In this document: positions 23,702 to 36,884 of the stretch, piece by piece
Layout of the letters: every line of letters starts with the position of its first letter
Position numbering within the stretch: the stretch's first letter is position 1
Assembly (NCBI GenBank): GCA_948099385.1
Contig: CANUEZ040000071.1
Location: 806,001 to 870,000, forward strand
Length of the DNA: 64,000 bases
Source of the DNA: Fasciola hepatica
Lineage: Eukaryota > Platyhelminthes > Trematoda > Plagiorchiida > Fasciolidae
Direction of reading: 5' to 3'
Notes under the pieces: model-generated
Databases searched by the model: none
The model's input: the letters and a program-made list of their open reading frames with translations, nothing else
What the model was told of the DNA's origin: nothing
Position numbers and translations under genes: made by a program

Positions 23702-25230
23702 ATGAACAGTGGTCAGCGACCTCGGTTGTTGAACTCCACTCTTTTTCCTGAACAGAGAATGGCCAGCCCAACCAACTACGGTTATTTCGCCGGTCGTTGC
23801 AGCCCATTATGTATCCCGTTGAACCTAGGCACCAGTACCTTCTACCCTCTCACCCATCATTACCCATTACCCCAACATCCGATCCCCTACCCGGTTACTC
23901 CACCCACCCCGGAAGTCCCGCTTCCACAAAAGGCCACTTTTTCCTCGACTGCACCCTCCCCCCCCCAAACCATCCTCGCCGGCTTATCAACAATCCCTGC
24001 TCAGCACCGCCGGCTCCCCACTTCTAGCTCTGGTTTAAACTCAATGGCTCCTACTCATGATAACCCTGACGTTATGTGTCCACTTACTAATGTTTGCCAT
24101 CTTGGTAATGTTGGCCACTTACGCCAGCCGACGGTAGTTCCCACCGGGCTCCACGACGATGCAGCGGCACCTACCTTGCTCCTTGGTATTGCTCACTCAT
24201 TATTGAATGAAACCCATACTCTCCTTGATATAGTACTATCATCCGACTTCGACATCATTGTCATTACCGTAACCCCGCTAAGTGACTCTGTCCCGTCAGA
24301 CCAAATTTCTGTCGCTGGCTACCAAACCTTCATAAAGAACCGTCATCATCGTGGATGAGGCCGCCTAATCCACATTAAAAACAGTTTGTCCGCCGTTCCC
24401 TTCTCTGATCCAACACCGGACGCCATCCAGGACTCGATATGGGAAACGGTTCTTCTGGCGGACTTTCCTCTCCTTGTTGGCTGTGCTTATCGACCAGCCA
24501 GTTAAACATCACGGACCTGGCCCACGTAGTCAAGGCTTTTGACAGCTTCGCACTACTACTCTCTTCGCCGAAACTCACGGCTGGCGATTTCAAGGAGCCA
24601 AATATCTGCTAGGACCCCACGTCATCACCCCAGTACTTCGCGAACTTCTTGTCGACCAAACTAGCAGGGAGCTGGGTCCAGTAATTAGTGACACCAACCA
24701 GAGGAAACAGTATAGTTGACCTGGTAGTTACAAATAGCTTATGGGATTTGATGACTACCGCCCTCGATTTCTTTCCGTAGAATGGTACCTTGCAGATTCA
24801 CGGCCGAACCCATGGGCCCCATATGTAGCTCACCTCAACAGCCCCTACACAATACCAATTGGGCAAACATCGAGCCCATGCTTTGCTCCCTCAACTGGGA
24901 TGAATACTTCCTGCAGCACGACCCACAGCTTGCTACTGGCATGCTCTACGAAAAGCACCATAGTTTCCTGCCATCAATCACCACCATCTGGATAAGCCAC
25001 TCTCAAGCATACGGCTATTATCTGAAAAAGTTGCAAAATAAACAAGCAAATTAAATATCTAGCCAAAATCGCTCAGGCACTTAATACCTCCTCAAAATCC
25101 ATGACCACAAACACCACTTCAAGTCAGCCCCCGTAACTCTTATTATCTATCAGGTTCTCTCAGACACAGAATTCAGTCTGAACAATTTGGCTCATCTCTT
25201 GCTGCGGGTTGGGCCCCCTCCTGTAAGGAC
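23702..25230 (+). pseudogene. Type B copy B3: APE endonuclease of ORF2
   Basis: An open frame of 218 residues (23702-24358) ends in an APE domain: LLNETHTLLDIVLSSDFDII, then VITVTPLSDSVPS where the catalytic Glu of the usual TE-W-L motif is replaced by Val, then ISVAGYQTFIKNRHHRG and a stop. Reading continues in the same domain: LLVGCAYRPAS near 24470-24500, AGDFKEPNIC near 24582-24610 where GDFN has become GDFK, then SIVDLVVTNS near 24710-24740. The spacing is that of a normal endonuclease. Two catalytic residues are changed, so it would be inactive even without the stops. Confidence 0.8.
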
Positions 25231-25699
25231 CGGTCATGGATAATCCCCCAAAACCTTTGCTATTCGGTGTTTTTCTTAACATCACTCACTTGCTTACATT
25301 ATTGATGTGTCTTTACTAACTGTTTGTTTTTATGGGCCAATTGTTGTTTGTTCGCGCCCAGAGCGCTACTTTGTCATATCCTTGTTCTGGACCTGCGCGA
25401 CGCACGTGCTCCTAGCTCGCACTCCGCAATTCGGCTTCTCGCTTGCTGAATCCTTGTGATCTCATTATTGAGGTTTGTATCTTTTTGGTGACATTGTTCA
25501 TCCAATAATCTAGTATGGTAGAATATCACGGATAATCGCCTTTTGATTTCGAGGTCCGTTGCGAATTTGGCCACGCATTGCTCAAACTTGTGTTACACCT
25601 CCAGCTTTGGCTATGACGGCGTTTCCCATCCCTCCTTCATCTTAATGGAACTAATTTCGCTGCTATCCTCGTGAATCTCTATATTTTATCCTTCAAATA

Positions 25700-27150
25700 C
25701 GGCATTTACTCATCCCAGTGGAAAAACCACAACAGTTACCCTCATACACAGAAAGGGTCCAGTTCAAAATTCTTCAAATTATCGCCTTACTAACCACACT
25801 GTTCTGGCTGCCAAGATAGTTGGAAGTTTGATCAAGCAGCAGATGTCCGATTAACTCTTGACCAACAACCTCACTCTCGGTGGCCAAAATGGCCTCTGCT
25901 GTCACTTTCTCTTACCACATGCCAATTTGACCTCTTCATCCTGTAGACCACGGCTGCCGACAACGGCAAATCTATGATTATCATTTACTTCTATATGACC
26001 GAGGCATTTGGCCGAGTTGCTCAATCCCGGTTGGTAAAAACTCCGAGCCTGCGGTATTTATGGCCCGCCTTTATCGCGGATCACTTCCTTCCTGTCAGAC
26101 CCAGCCCAGGTCTCACGTGCTAGTGGTCACCTATAGCAGCCAGTGCTTGTCACTAGGGGAGTTATACAGGGAAGTGTACTTGGCCCGCTATTTTTCTCAC
26201 TCCACATTGAAGAAATCTTTCCAGTTGTGCAGCGCGGCACCCCTTCCCTCTTCGCCGGTGACGTCAAGATCGTGTATGAGCTTTACTATAAGATCTCAGC
26301 ACAGAGGTGTCTGACATGGGTAATGATCTCAAAAAAATTGATCCATGGTGCACTTCATGAGAAATGTGCTTCTCGACTTCCAAAAGCTTCTTCACAACCT
26401 AAAGATTTGAAGCCCCCCCCCCCAGAACCTTGCCACTAAATCAAATACCTATCGCCTCAAGCTCATCAGGGAGTGATCTCGGGCTTCGATAATTCAACTA
26501 TCTGCAATTCTCAAAACATTTCTCTATCCAGGCGGCCAGGGCCAGACAGATTATAGACCTTTTTCTCAGGATATTTAAATTGAAACATAGTACTCTGTTT
26601 GCAAACCGATCTCACGCAAGACCCCATCTGGAATATAGCCCTATTACCTTCTCCGGAATGTCTAAAACGGATAGAAGAGGCCTCGAGAAGGTCCACTGCA
26701 AGCTTACCGAGATGTTTTTAGGATACTTTTTCCATCTGATCTATAAAGAGCTATGTGCTCTACTAAAACTTGACCCCTTATGGCTTAGACGTGTTAGGCT
26801 CAACTTGCGCTTTCTATGTAGACTTGCCTATCGCTATGTTCACCTCTACCAATTCTACACAGTTTTCCCTAACTTCATCTTACTCTCCACCCCACAGGGA
26901 CCTTAGTCTGACCATCTCACAGTCGAGGCTTGCAATAAGATCTAATTTCCTTCTTGTCAAATACTCAAAACTTTGGAATAGGTCACCCTTAACTTTTAGT
27001 AAATATGTTTCAATGGCCCAGTTTAGCCATACTCTAAACTCACAACTTACAGTTAGTCATCTGCTATCTTTGACCAACACCAGTAAACCTGAGGATCGAG
27101 TCCATGAAGAGGGCACTGACCTTTCGAACCGTAGCTTCCGTCTCCCCTCT
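25700..27150 (+). pseudogene. Type B copy B3: reverse transcriptase of ORF2
   Basis: RT blocks appear in order. NYRLTNHTVLAAKIVGSLI near 25770-25835 is the N-terminal block. YMTEAFGRVAQSRL near 25995-26035 is the first-Asp motif, with Asp lost to Tyr. TRGVIQGSVLGPLFFS is at 26150-26198. The catalytic box has changed from FADD to FAGD at 26251-26262, followed by VKIVYEL. Thumb and C-terminal blocks continue at 26580-27100 (LDPLWLRRVRLNLRFLCRL and FSKYVSMAQF). Several stops and frameshifts are present. The copy also has a C-rich tract at about 26416-26426. Confidence 0.8.
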
Positions 27151-27239
27151 GTTTTCTTCTATCCCTCGAAAACGGGTCCCATAGCTAGTATCATAACACC
27201 GTGTACCAAGACTTCTATTCCTTGCCCAAGGTAGAAGCT

Positions 27240-28320
27240 AGGCTGATGATGTATACACATATTTTTTTCTCTCACATACTGCATAAAGTCTACAATGCAG
27301 TGGGATTTGGTCTGCTGCCGTTCGTAACAGCAACACATTACATGCCTGCTGTCTCTCGTGACTCTAAACCACACCCACGTTCACCTCCTGTCATTTGGCC
27401 CCGCTTTATCTAATTAAGCAGTCGGTCTTCACAAAATTGGCTTTTAGCCCTGATGTCTTCCCCTAGCATCAGATGAATCGGTGGTGCTGGATCCTAGGAT
27501 ATTAGGTTTTCTCGTTCACTAATTCACTTCTTGATTCATTGGCTCTTCCCTTATTTAGGGCTTCCGTCACTCGGGTTTCCTGCCTGGTCGTAATTTGCTT
27601 TCCCCAGCTATCCCGCTTTATAATCTCTAATCGCATACGTCCATCTTCCAATGGCTGCCTGTTGGCCTTAATTTTCTTGTCTTACAATTCCCGTCATGAA
27701 TGCAGGTCTGTGCCGCCGTGATTTTTAAACCTGCGGTAACTACCAAATCGCTCAGGTCCTGGTCTGAGTAAAGCCCCACCAAAGGTCAATGCTCGATTCA
27801 TTGACCAATAAGTTTCATTCGGTCTGGACTGCACCTTGAAGCCTCAAAGCAACAAGTAGCCCAAATCAAAGCAGATCCCAAATCAAGAACACTATTGCTC
27901 TGCAAATTCTACGGTGCTATTGACGAATAAAAACATATAAGTACAAACACGACCATACCTTTGACGGTGAGCCCCAGTCAATAATCAGCCAAAAAGGTAG
28001 TCAAAAATTTAAAAAAATTCTGTAAAAAGGAGACAGTTGGCCAAAGCAGTGAATAATAAGTACTTGTCCTGAAATTCAAACAAACAGAACAAGTTCTCCA
28101 CGCTTGATCAGGCCCAAAGAACAAGTTCCTGAGAGTGGGAGCCGAAAATCGGCGCAAACGAGCCAAACTTCTACGATCAGCGGACGTAAGCGAGAGAGTG
28201 AAACCGAGCCGTGATAAAACAGAACTGTGTTGAATCAGTGCGTATCACTACCGTACCAACTGTCCGCAAAGTAATCCTAGTAAAAAGGAGCGACCACAAA
28301 AGAAAGGCAAGTGTACGAAG
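27240..28320. other. Probable B3 3' region, then unassigned DNA
   Basis: C/T-rich until about 27730, in keeping with a type B 3' region, then of mixed composition. No terminal hairpin with ATT-rich tail is found here, so B3 appears 3'-truncated or interrupted. No gene motif is seen. Confidence 0.4.
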
Positions 28321-28330
28321 CATAGATTAA

Positions 28331-28570
28331 TTGTTGACCTCAGAACAGTGTCAGCACAAATTAGGTTGGAGAAAGGGGTCCAAGATTGGTCATAAAGCAC
28401 ATGAATGTAGGCAGAGGAGGATTTTTTCAAGCAACACGGATGTTTCGCCTACCACCTTACTTCGATTGCCATCCTCTCCCCGTATGTCCCGTAGCACCTC
28501 CCAGCAGAACAGCCAACCCGATTACACTAAAACGGCCTCTGGTAGTCTTGGGCACGGTCAGGCGCTGTAG
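28331..28570 (+). pseudogene. Possible gag zinc-knuckle remnant
   Basis: A 79-residue frame contains WRKGSKIGHKAHECRQRR near 28366-28420. This matches the retroviral/LTR-element knuckle C-X2-C-X4-H-X4-C if its two first Cys have been replaced by Trp and Gly; the His and last Cys are in place. No protease or RT trace follows convincingly. It could be a scrap of a Gypsy-type gag or a chance match. Confidence 0.35.
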
Positions 28571-31139
28571 GAGACAGATACACATACGCAGACATGTGCG
28601 TCACAACACTCGTTGTCCTCCTCCGTGTGTTTGCTCAGTCGCACTATTTTTTCTAGCCCATGCGAGCGAGACCTCTGATGTCAATGGCACCATAGCTGTG
28701 TCCGGACTTGAGGAAAACAAACCACCTCCAGCGACTCCAAAAAAATGAGAAATACGCGGAAAATACAGCCGGGCGGAAGGGCTATGGACAGTTTCTACGT
28801 GGGCTTAAAAGGCCCTGTTTTGGGAAACTAGCAAACCAAAAAAGAAGTGAAAGCCAAAAAAGATCTGGTGGAGTCGATCTGACCTACGAATACCACTAAT
28901 ATCGGGCTGTGAAGGGAATGGGCAACCTTCAGTCATGGATATGTCTCTCATCAGCTCATACCTGATCCTACGAGGAGGGGGGGAACCCCATGCCGCCCTT
29001 GTTCTTTTAACATGATTTTGGTCCTCAAAACGAGGATGACTGGGGCGAAAGCAAACTGGACTCTACACTTATGCCTATCCACCTCCCTCTCTAAGTTTCA
29101 ACCACCTCGTACCCTCCCACGCACGCCTGGTATGTGCGTTGACGTCACTTGCAGGACCACTTTGGCTCCTACTCTTATCCCAAGGTTTTAGACGAAGAGT
29201 CGATACATCGGAAGGCAAGTAAGTCTAATTGAAGCACTAAATATATATGTAAACATGGATGTATATATTAACTTATATTCAAGAACTCCGGGAAACCCGC
29301 CCCAATTTCCCTCACGCTCACCTACCTTTCCTCCTTCTCGTGAGAAAGCGGCGTTTCCTTTGCCCTAGCATCCAACCTACTCTCAAGTTTAAAGTTCAAC
29401 CCAACAGCAACGTTCTGTATATCAGGACCTGGCACCAACCTGCAGCATTGGATCTGCAAACACCACACGACAGGAAGTGTCATATGTACTCTGGACCTAT
29501 TATGCAATCTTGCCATTTAGGTTCTTAGAGGTTCCCAGCTGCTCATTCACGTGAACCCCAGACAAGATAGCTCTAGTGCACCTCCACGGCTTTATTGATC
29601 CCAAAATTAAGATTTACCGGCACACTTCCGAACGATAATCAAAAACTAGGACTGACAGTGCAAGCGCAGTCAATGCTCACGAAGACCGACTTAAAATATC
29701 TTTGACTTCTCAAGTCACTAAGACTACTGTGTATAATTTGCAACCTCCGTACCTCTACGCTATTTCGCTCATGCTAACCGTCAACTGGAACACCCTGCGG
29801 ACTGCAACCCTCCCCTTTTGTATTTCAGAACCACTCGGTCATGGTGTTGCTTGGTTGTAACGTATTTTGCAGAGAGCCCATCTCCTTCCCGCCCGTCTAC
29901 AACCGCTTGCAAGACTGGCTGCCGCAAATGCAGCCTGGCTACGAGGTTTCACCCACACGAGGTCTCGATACTGCTGAATATTCCTCGCTGAGGCTTACTG
30001 GAAACTTTCCACCACAAGACTCTGCCGACTTCGGAGCCATCTAAAGCACCTCCGGATGGTTCCTAATTGAATACCGAAAGGTCCAATTTTGGTGGTGCCC
30101 CTTTACTTCCCATGACGAAAAAGTGAAGGAAAAACAGCGACCAACCCTTGCCCAAAAAGCTCAACAAAGACAGAGACAGGCCACAGGAAAGCTTAACAGA
30201 AAATATATCTGTCTTTTTACCAGGGTACTCTGGCCTGTGGTGGAGGATTTCACTCATCTCTTCTGCTTTACTTTGCTCCTTGTGGACACGGTATTCCGCT
30301 TGCTGATTAGTCCTCCTTGGAATTTTATCTTTCTTCCACCAGCGGCAAATTCCCGAAGTCAGTTAATGATACTCACTACATTTTGTGAAAATTATCTCAC
30401 TTTTCTGGGACCTTCTATTAATTTTCGCATCCACGAATCTAGGAAAAGTAGTATTCATCCACTAACCTTCATGAAATTCTTACCTGTTTCATTGCACCAT
30501 CAACAATAACCTTTTTAATCGAAATTTATTGTGCATCACCGAACAACTTCTTGCATCATCCGTGTGGAAGTTATATTTTCTGCTTCCTAACACAATGTCC
30601 GTCTTAGCCTCGGCCGATTCCTTACTATTGCGCCGGCTGACTCGAAATCGAACTATACTTTCCGTGCAAAGTCCAGCCACTGGAACGTTCGAGCGACGCT
30701 TGGGAACCAGTTCCGACACAAATCAAAATAAAGTCGGTTCCAAATAGCTACGGTACTATACACAACAAACTAATCAATTTCACAATAGTCAAACCTTAGT
30801 AGCAGTCCTTCCGGGCTCTTAAGCTCCAAATTGAACAACAAATCAACAACTGCTGCTGCATTACAGCAAAAAGTGTCGGCCTCGCAAAAGTAGTCTTGCA
30901 AATGAGACCTACGGCTAAACCTTGCCAACTGCCAACGTCGGACCACTGATCCGTTGGAAATGATTTAGTGTCATTGCAAACTGTCTCTCAGGCCAGAGAC
31001 CTGGGCACAAGGTCAGACGGCAGTTTTAGGAGGTCGAGGCTGTGCGCCGCAAAGGAAAATATCACCAGGAGGTAACTCTTCCAAGTTGAGGCTTCCATGT
31101 TGCGTGGGGGGTCGAGTGTTTTCGTTCCGATCTACCAAG
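28571..31139. other. No recognisable gene
   Basis: Short open frames on both strands (for example 30123-30509 plus and 29841-30044 plus) without recognisable motifs. A CR1 tail begins somewhere after 30970 but is clear only from about 31140. Confidence 0.5.
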
Positions 31140-31480
31140 ACGTAGCTTGGCCGCAGCTGGGGCAAAGCAGACTCTCCCAGCCCTAGGTCAGTTCTCAAAG
31201 ACACACGAGGCCATCGAGGGAGTTCGACGAAACCTTCGACGTTCTGAGGGCACAGTCAGGTATAAATCAAGGAGACCTTTCCTCCCCGATCCGAGAAACA
31301 GGCACTCGATAGCATGGCCTCAGATCGCAAGAAGAGTGCTCAAGTCTCTAAATAAGGACAAATTACTTCTAACTTGGAGTGAGTTCCTGAAGGAGATCGC
31401 AAATACAATAACAGTCAAGGCTTCTCGAAAAGCGGTGCACTGGCTTTGGATGGCAGTGAGCTCACAAATGTGTGAATTGG
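31140..31480 (+). pseudogene. CR1 ORF2 C-terminal fragment
   Basis: The frame 31147-31548 ends with LKEIANTITVKASRKAVH at about 31388-31440, which matches LREEVINTTTVKAFKKAVD at the end of CR1-E ORF2 (61530-61586). Upstream phrases (IRNRHS-like and KDKLLLTWSEF) fit the preceding block in E. This is a heavily 5'-truncated LINE copy, as is typical of incomplete target-primed reverse transcription. Confidence 0.7.
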
Positions 31481-31689
31481 TTACAAATCCTTACTGGTCC
31501 CCCCATCAGCATGCGTTTCCGTTGACATCCTCGGCTCATTCCATGTGAGCAGTTGCCTACAGTCTTGCGGCTCATCAGCCCCATCTTCCCATCTTCGCTA
31601 AGCATATGTTTCTCCTGACTATAGTCCCGTCTCAAATTTTGTCCTGAAGTCTCCTTTTTCCCGAACAACATCGTGCCTCGTCCGTGGTA

Positions 31690-32950
31690 AGATGACCTAG
31701 TTAGTCACTACTTACCTGTTTCACTAGCACCAGCTCTGTCATCTCCTGTTTTAGTCTTTTTTCGCCACAGGTATCCTTTCTGCACCTTTCCAATTGCTCT
31801 GTTGCCCAAAGATCCACCTGTGCTAACGAAATTGTTTCATGATGAAGTTCATGAACAGTTTCAAGCTATGCCATCTGCAGTTACTTGTCCCCTGTGATCT
31901 GCAAAATGCCCATTTCGCCCTCACGTTGTTCTCCGTTATAACTGTTGTATCACAGTACCCAACCAGATTCAATGCCCAGTTCCAATTCTCCGCTGTTGTT
32001 TCCCACCACTACTCAGCAACAATATTTTCTCTGTTTCCTAGCCATCTCTATCGTTAACATCTAGTTGCCTAACAATTCATGTCTACTTCCCATTGCTGCT
32101 TCCATTTTCGACCTCCTTCCCATGGTGCACTTACTTCGAACAAGATAACCGAATTACTCTTACCTGCTTCCTTCGAGCGCTTTTCTCATCTTTCCCCTTC
32201 ACGAACCTTTCGCGAAAGTCGACATCATCTGTACTCACTGAAAGCAGCCTTTTCATTAGTCACAATGAGACCAATAAGCCATCATATTCCGCTCATATTC
32301 TACGTTTCATCGTTGATATTGAGCATATTTCCGCTCTGCATCCCCCAGTTTTCGATATCTATTTATTCGGATTCATTCTACCGTCTTTGGTAATATGCTC
32401 CTACTCTGAAAACGTCTGCGTCTCATAGCCACCGTATACAATCTCTTCAAAACATCCTTTATATCTGACCCACCTTCCAAAGCCTGTTTCGCCTGCTCCA
32501 TGTTCCACATAGTTCTACAATCTGCTGCTGGTCGTTTATCGCAACATTCCAATGCCTCATTCTCATCCACTCCTCTTCCGTGCATAAAATTATTTCTCTA
32601 TCGGCTTCCGTTGCCATAGCAATTCAAACCGCGTTTTTGCCTCTTGTGCATGACTCCAAACCTTCAACTATCTCCTCCTGGGCCAGTCAAAGCCTCCCAC
32701 TTGGTCTTGGGTTATGGATTCGCCGGGCGCTAATTCGAATTAATTATTTGGCCTAATCAGTCTCCCTCCACTACTCCCCGGTGTGCATTCAGTTACCTCA
32801 CTTTTATTTATATTGAGTTCATCCATCCCACTTTAGCCGCACTCTCTTCCTCATAGTAACGAAATGTTCTGCACATGACCGTCTGTGATATTTTGATCTT
32901 GTATCAGGCTGTTTCGGGTCCCTCCGAAATAAACAATTATTATCAATATA
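31690..32950 (+). repeat. Type B 3' region fragment B4 with terminal hairpin
   Basis: C/T-rich, non-coding, ending in a hairpin with arms TTTCGG and CCGAAA at about 32911-32930 and a tail containing AATTATTATCA. A TTCGCCGGGCG block near 32728 is shared with 22616 in R2a. No ORF2 is attached, so it is a 5'-truncated copy. B5 follows directly. Confidence 0.6.
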
Positions 32951-32990
32951 TTTTCCGTCCCTCGAAAAAAGAACAGCATTAGGCTGTGTT

Positions 32991-34658
32991 GTGAGCCACG
33001 AAAAAAGCTTCGATAATGCAATCACCTGGACACAAACTGGGCTGTATCCATACAAACCCCTCGAAATCGGAATTAAAATGCGGCTACCCGCTCGAGGCGT
33101 GCATGGTTTAGAATCCTCGCTGCGTGTTATCCGGAGGATTCTCCAAGGCAAAATGATTTGCTCTACTGGCCACCTGGCCAACCTACTGAGTAAAAATCCC
33201 AGTTGCCCCAACCTCGCCTTGTCCAAAATCCTCATCTGCGGTTCATCTACCGCTAATGCCTCAGCATCTACTGCTGAGGGCTCCAGTGATCATTCCTCTT
33301 CCTCCCTTATAAACCGCCCTGGTATCCACCCCCATACGATCCACACCTGCGCCTCTGACTCTCTTTCATCGATTCTCTTTACCCATCTAGAAGTTGAAAA
33401 ACCAGTTTCTTCTATCAAACCTTCTACGAAACTGGTCCCAGATGACCTCCCACCGGCCCTCCTCCGTTTTGGTGGTTCTGACCTCCCTTTGTTGTTACCT
33501 AATGTATACACCACTTCCATGATTCGCAGTTTCGTCCCCCCTCAATGGACAACCTCTGTTATAACTCCGCGCTTTGAGAAGGCGTGCACTACACGACCAA
33601 AATAACTATCGGCCCATTACCCACACCCCAATAGTCGGCAAAATCATGTAGAGAATTATCACAGGGCATATTGTTCAGTACCTCTTATCCAACAACCTGC
33701 TGAACCCTGGTCAGCATGGTTTCTTGAACTCCTGCTCCTGCCTTTCCTGCCAACTGGATTTCAATAATGTCCTATCGTCTGCTGCCGACGCCAGCAACTT
33801 TGTAATCGTCCTGTAACTCGACATGTCTAAGGCTTTTGACCGTGTTCCCCATATGTCTCTGTTAGCCTAAGTTCGGTCTCTCTCTCCTGGCTGTTCTTGT
33901 ATATCTCTCACAGGTCACAAGCCGTACGCGTTGATGGCCACTTATCTTCTGCCAAACCCATTACTGGCGGAGTTATCCAAGGCAGCGTCTTGATCCCATT
34001 ACTATTCCTTATTTATATCAATGACATTTTCTCCTCTATTCGCCACTGTACCTCCTTCCTCTTTGCCGACTACACGAAAATAGTGTACTCCTTCCTCCTC
34101 AATGTCCTTTCCGTGACCCTGTGCAACATATCGCGTGACTTACTCCCTCTCTCTCTCCGAACATGGTGCGTCTCGTGGCTCATGAAATTCTCTGCAGAGA
34201 AAAGCTTTCCCCTACCCTGCAAGTGCACTGTACCGCCCGGCCAAATTTGTCTGGACAGCCTACCCATCCCCACACACCTCGCGGCTGTTGATCCTGGCGT
34301 ACGCTATTCTTGTTCCTTCAAATCCTCAGCAAAGTCATCGTTCCAAATCGCTAAAGCTAAGCAAACCTTAGGCCTCATTCATCGATGTTTCTTATTACCG
34401 GCCAATCGCCTCTCCATCTATCTCTCAGATGTGAGACCGCATCCAGAATATTGTCCGATTACCTCCAGCCTCTGGCCACGTTCCTCTATTGTATCTCTTG
34501 AAAACTTACAGCGTACCTTCACCAAAACGCTGCTGGGCGTATCCGTAGCCCTAACATACCGCCAGCACTGTGATCTCCCACAAATTGAGCCTCTGTGGAT
34601 TATTCGTTTAAGGCTCAACCTAGTTTCCCTCCTTAAGCTAATCTACAGCCAGGCCTAA
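32991..34658 (+). pseudogene. Type B copy B5: reverse transcriptase of ORF2 (5'-truncated)
   Basis: The first frame (32991-33605) carries the pre-RT region: LEVEKPVSSIKPSTKLVPDD then LPPALLRFGGSDLPLLL. The first-Asp motif LDMSKAFDRVPH lies at 33817-33852 in another frame. The frame 33897-34658 (253 residues) holds SHRSQAVRVDGH, GGVIQGSVLIPLLFLIYIND, then LFADYTKIVY with FADD changed to FADY at 34062-34073, GVRYSCSF, VRPHPEYCPI and a C-terminal IEPLWIIRLRLNL. This is the longest surviving RT frame in the window. It lacks an endonuclease and has one frameshift and several stops between the two halves. Confidence 0.85.
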
Positions 34659-36884
34659 ACCTCCTATCATATCTCATTCACTGGCTCCTGCTCCTACCCC
34701 GTCCGACATCGTGCCTTCCCTCTCTCTGTCCTTCAATCTAATCTCAGTCTGAGGTCCCGATTCTTCCTGACAGCCTATTCCAAAATATGGATAAGCTCCC
34801 CCCCCCAGTTTACGCAGTGACTCCTCACCGTTTGCTTTTGGGGGCGCACTTGTGGTATACTTAACAGTTATCCATGCCATATTGCTCACCAATGAGTTTG
34901 TGAGAGGCCTCACACTGCAACCCTACTATTCCTGCGCCACAGGCCAATAGACATACTCCATGCCCGACACTTCCCATCCCTTCAGTGCCGCTAACTACGG
35001 CTACTGCCATCCCCGATCCACAGTGGGCATGCCTCCTGCTTTCATATGATAACTCTGTTGCTCACCCACGTTCATCTGTTATCCATCGTTTTTGTTTTCT
35101 TTCTCTCCTCAGTATCCATTGCTCCTCAGCTGAGGCACACCCAGACTGCGCTTCCCCATCACTTTCCCCTTTTCCAGTAATCCTCGATGGTGGTCAACCA
35201 CCTCGGGCACTGTACTGACCATCCCCCTGGCGGGCGCACTTGGATAATATTACTGCATGGCCGTGTACCACTCGCTGTTCCTCTTGGCTCTGTTGTCCAT
35301 GGTCTCACAACCTGGCCAACTGATCCTGGATCACACGCCCCTATCGCGGTCTCTTTACCCCCCGTACAACCATCGACGATCACTCGTGCCACTCCCAACG
35401 GTGCGGAGTGCGGTCAGATCCACCGCTTTTGCCGGCGCACATCGGGCGTGCAAGCCATCTGCAACGACGTGCGAGCGCAATTAGGTTGGTGGATCACACC
35501 TCCTGTGTTCACCTCATGAAGTGTTTTTCAGGTTGGGCGTCCAGCGCACGGCCAGTCCCACCCACTAGGGTTGGTCGCGGATCGCACGCTTTAGCTTTCC
35601 CCGGACTACCGCACCGAACACTGTCGGTTGAAAATTGTCTGCTCCCCATCCTTGCTCCGCCACAGTGCCCTGGCCAACATTTCTTGTCAACAGTTGCCAC
35701 TTTCCATTTTTGGTCGTTCTACCACTGTGTGCAAACCCACCCATTCTGTCCTTGCTCCTATCACCTCTCACCATATCACCTCTCATTGCATGAAGCCACT
35801 GTCGTCCTAACCACTCTTCTCTACATTCGCTTGCCAACATTTCCTTTTTCCACTTGCCGTTATTGCCGGCTTCTGGTCTCTGTTCACTAGGTATCACTTT
35901 ATGCTCATAATACCCATTGACAGCATTCTTACACCTCACTGTCTGTCGTTTTGTTAAATTCTTCTTTTATCTCTCTCCTCATACCCAATGCCACTATGCA
36001 CCAATCACACATGCACCCATGACCAATCCTCATACTAGAACTCACCGCTCCAAACTTTCCATATTTTACAGTCGCATTTATTATCTAATCACCACCAGCA
36101 TATTTTCCTTTCTTGGCTCCGCGATTCCTCTGTGGTTCCTTTCATTGGGCAGTGCCCCGATTACCATCCTCCTGCTCAATCCACCTGTTCAATCGACTGC
36201 TGACACGCAGTTCTACATTCAATTTCCCCAACTCCGTCGCTCATTCATTTTTTGGGCCTTTTGCTCTATTACTGGTTTACCCATTCCAATGCTTCTTGCA
36301 TCTTTCTTCTCCGCCTTCTTCGTGTTTCATCTGCAGTGAAAACGACCTCAATTTTCATGTCTCACCTGCGTCTCTTCGGCCGTTGCTCTCATCTCTTGTT
36401 CCGTATAGTGCTCGCCACAGGCATTTTCTGCGTCTTTCAGTTTGTTCTGCCTTTCCAAGTTCCACCGATTGTAAAGACAACGTTACGTCACGATGTTCAC
36501 TTAGAGTTCCAAATTATTTGATCTGTCACTAACCGATTTCTCTGGTCCATCACCACACGTCGCACCTGCATTGATCAAATAATTAAGTCCATTCTCACCT
36601 GTTCTCTTCGATCTTATCCTTCATATTCCTTCGTTTATGATCTGCTCCTCACAGCCGGCATCACTTTTCTGCTTCTTTTGTCTCCTCTCTCTGACAATCC
36701 ACTATGTTAGCTCGTCGTGAGAAAATTTGTCTGAATTTTCCCAAGTTAATCCTAAACATTTCGATCTAACCCTATCTACCTCTTCCAATCACTGATAATT
36801 CCTTCTCCTAGCACTCCATTGCTCTTTGCTCCTTCTTCCCTCATATCTATTCACATACATAGATATACTTATATATATATTTGC

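Noticed and set aside
35157..36532. Cluster of overlapping Pro/Ser/Phe-rich frames
   Set aside because: They lie in the type B 3' region, several frames are open together, and no motif is shared with the homologous region of B1.
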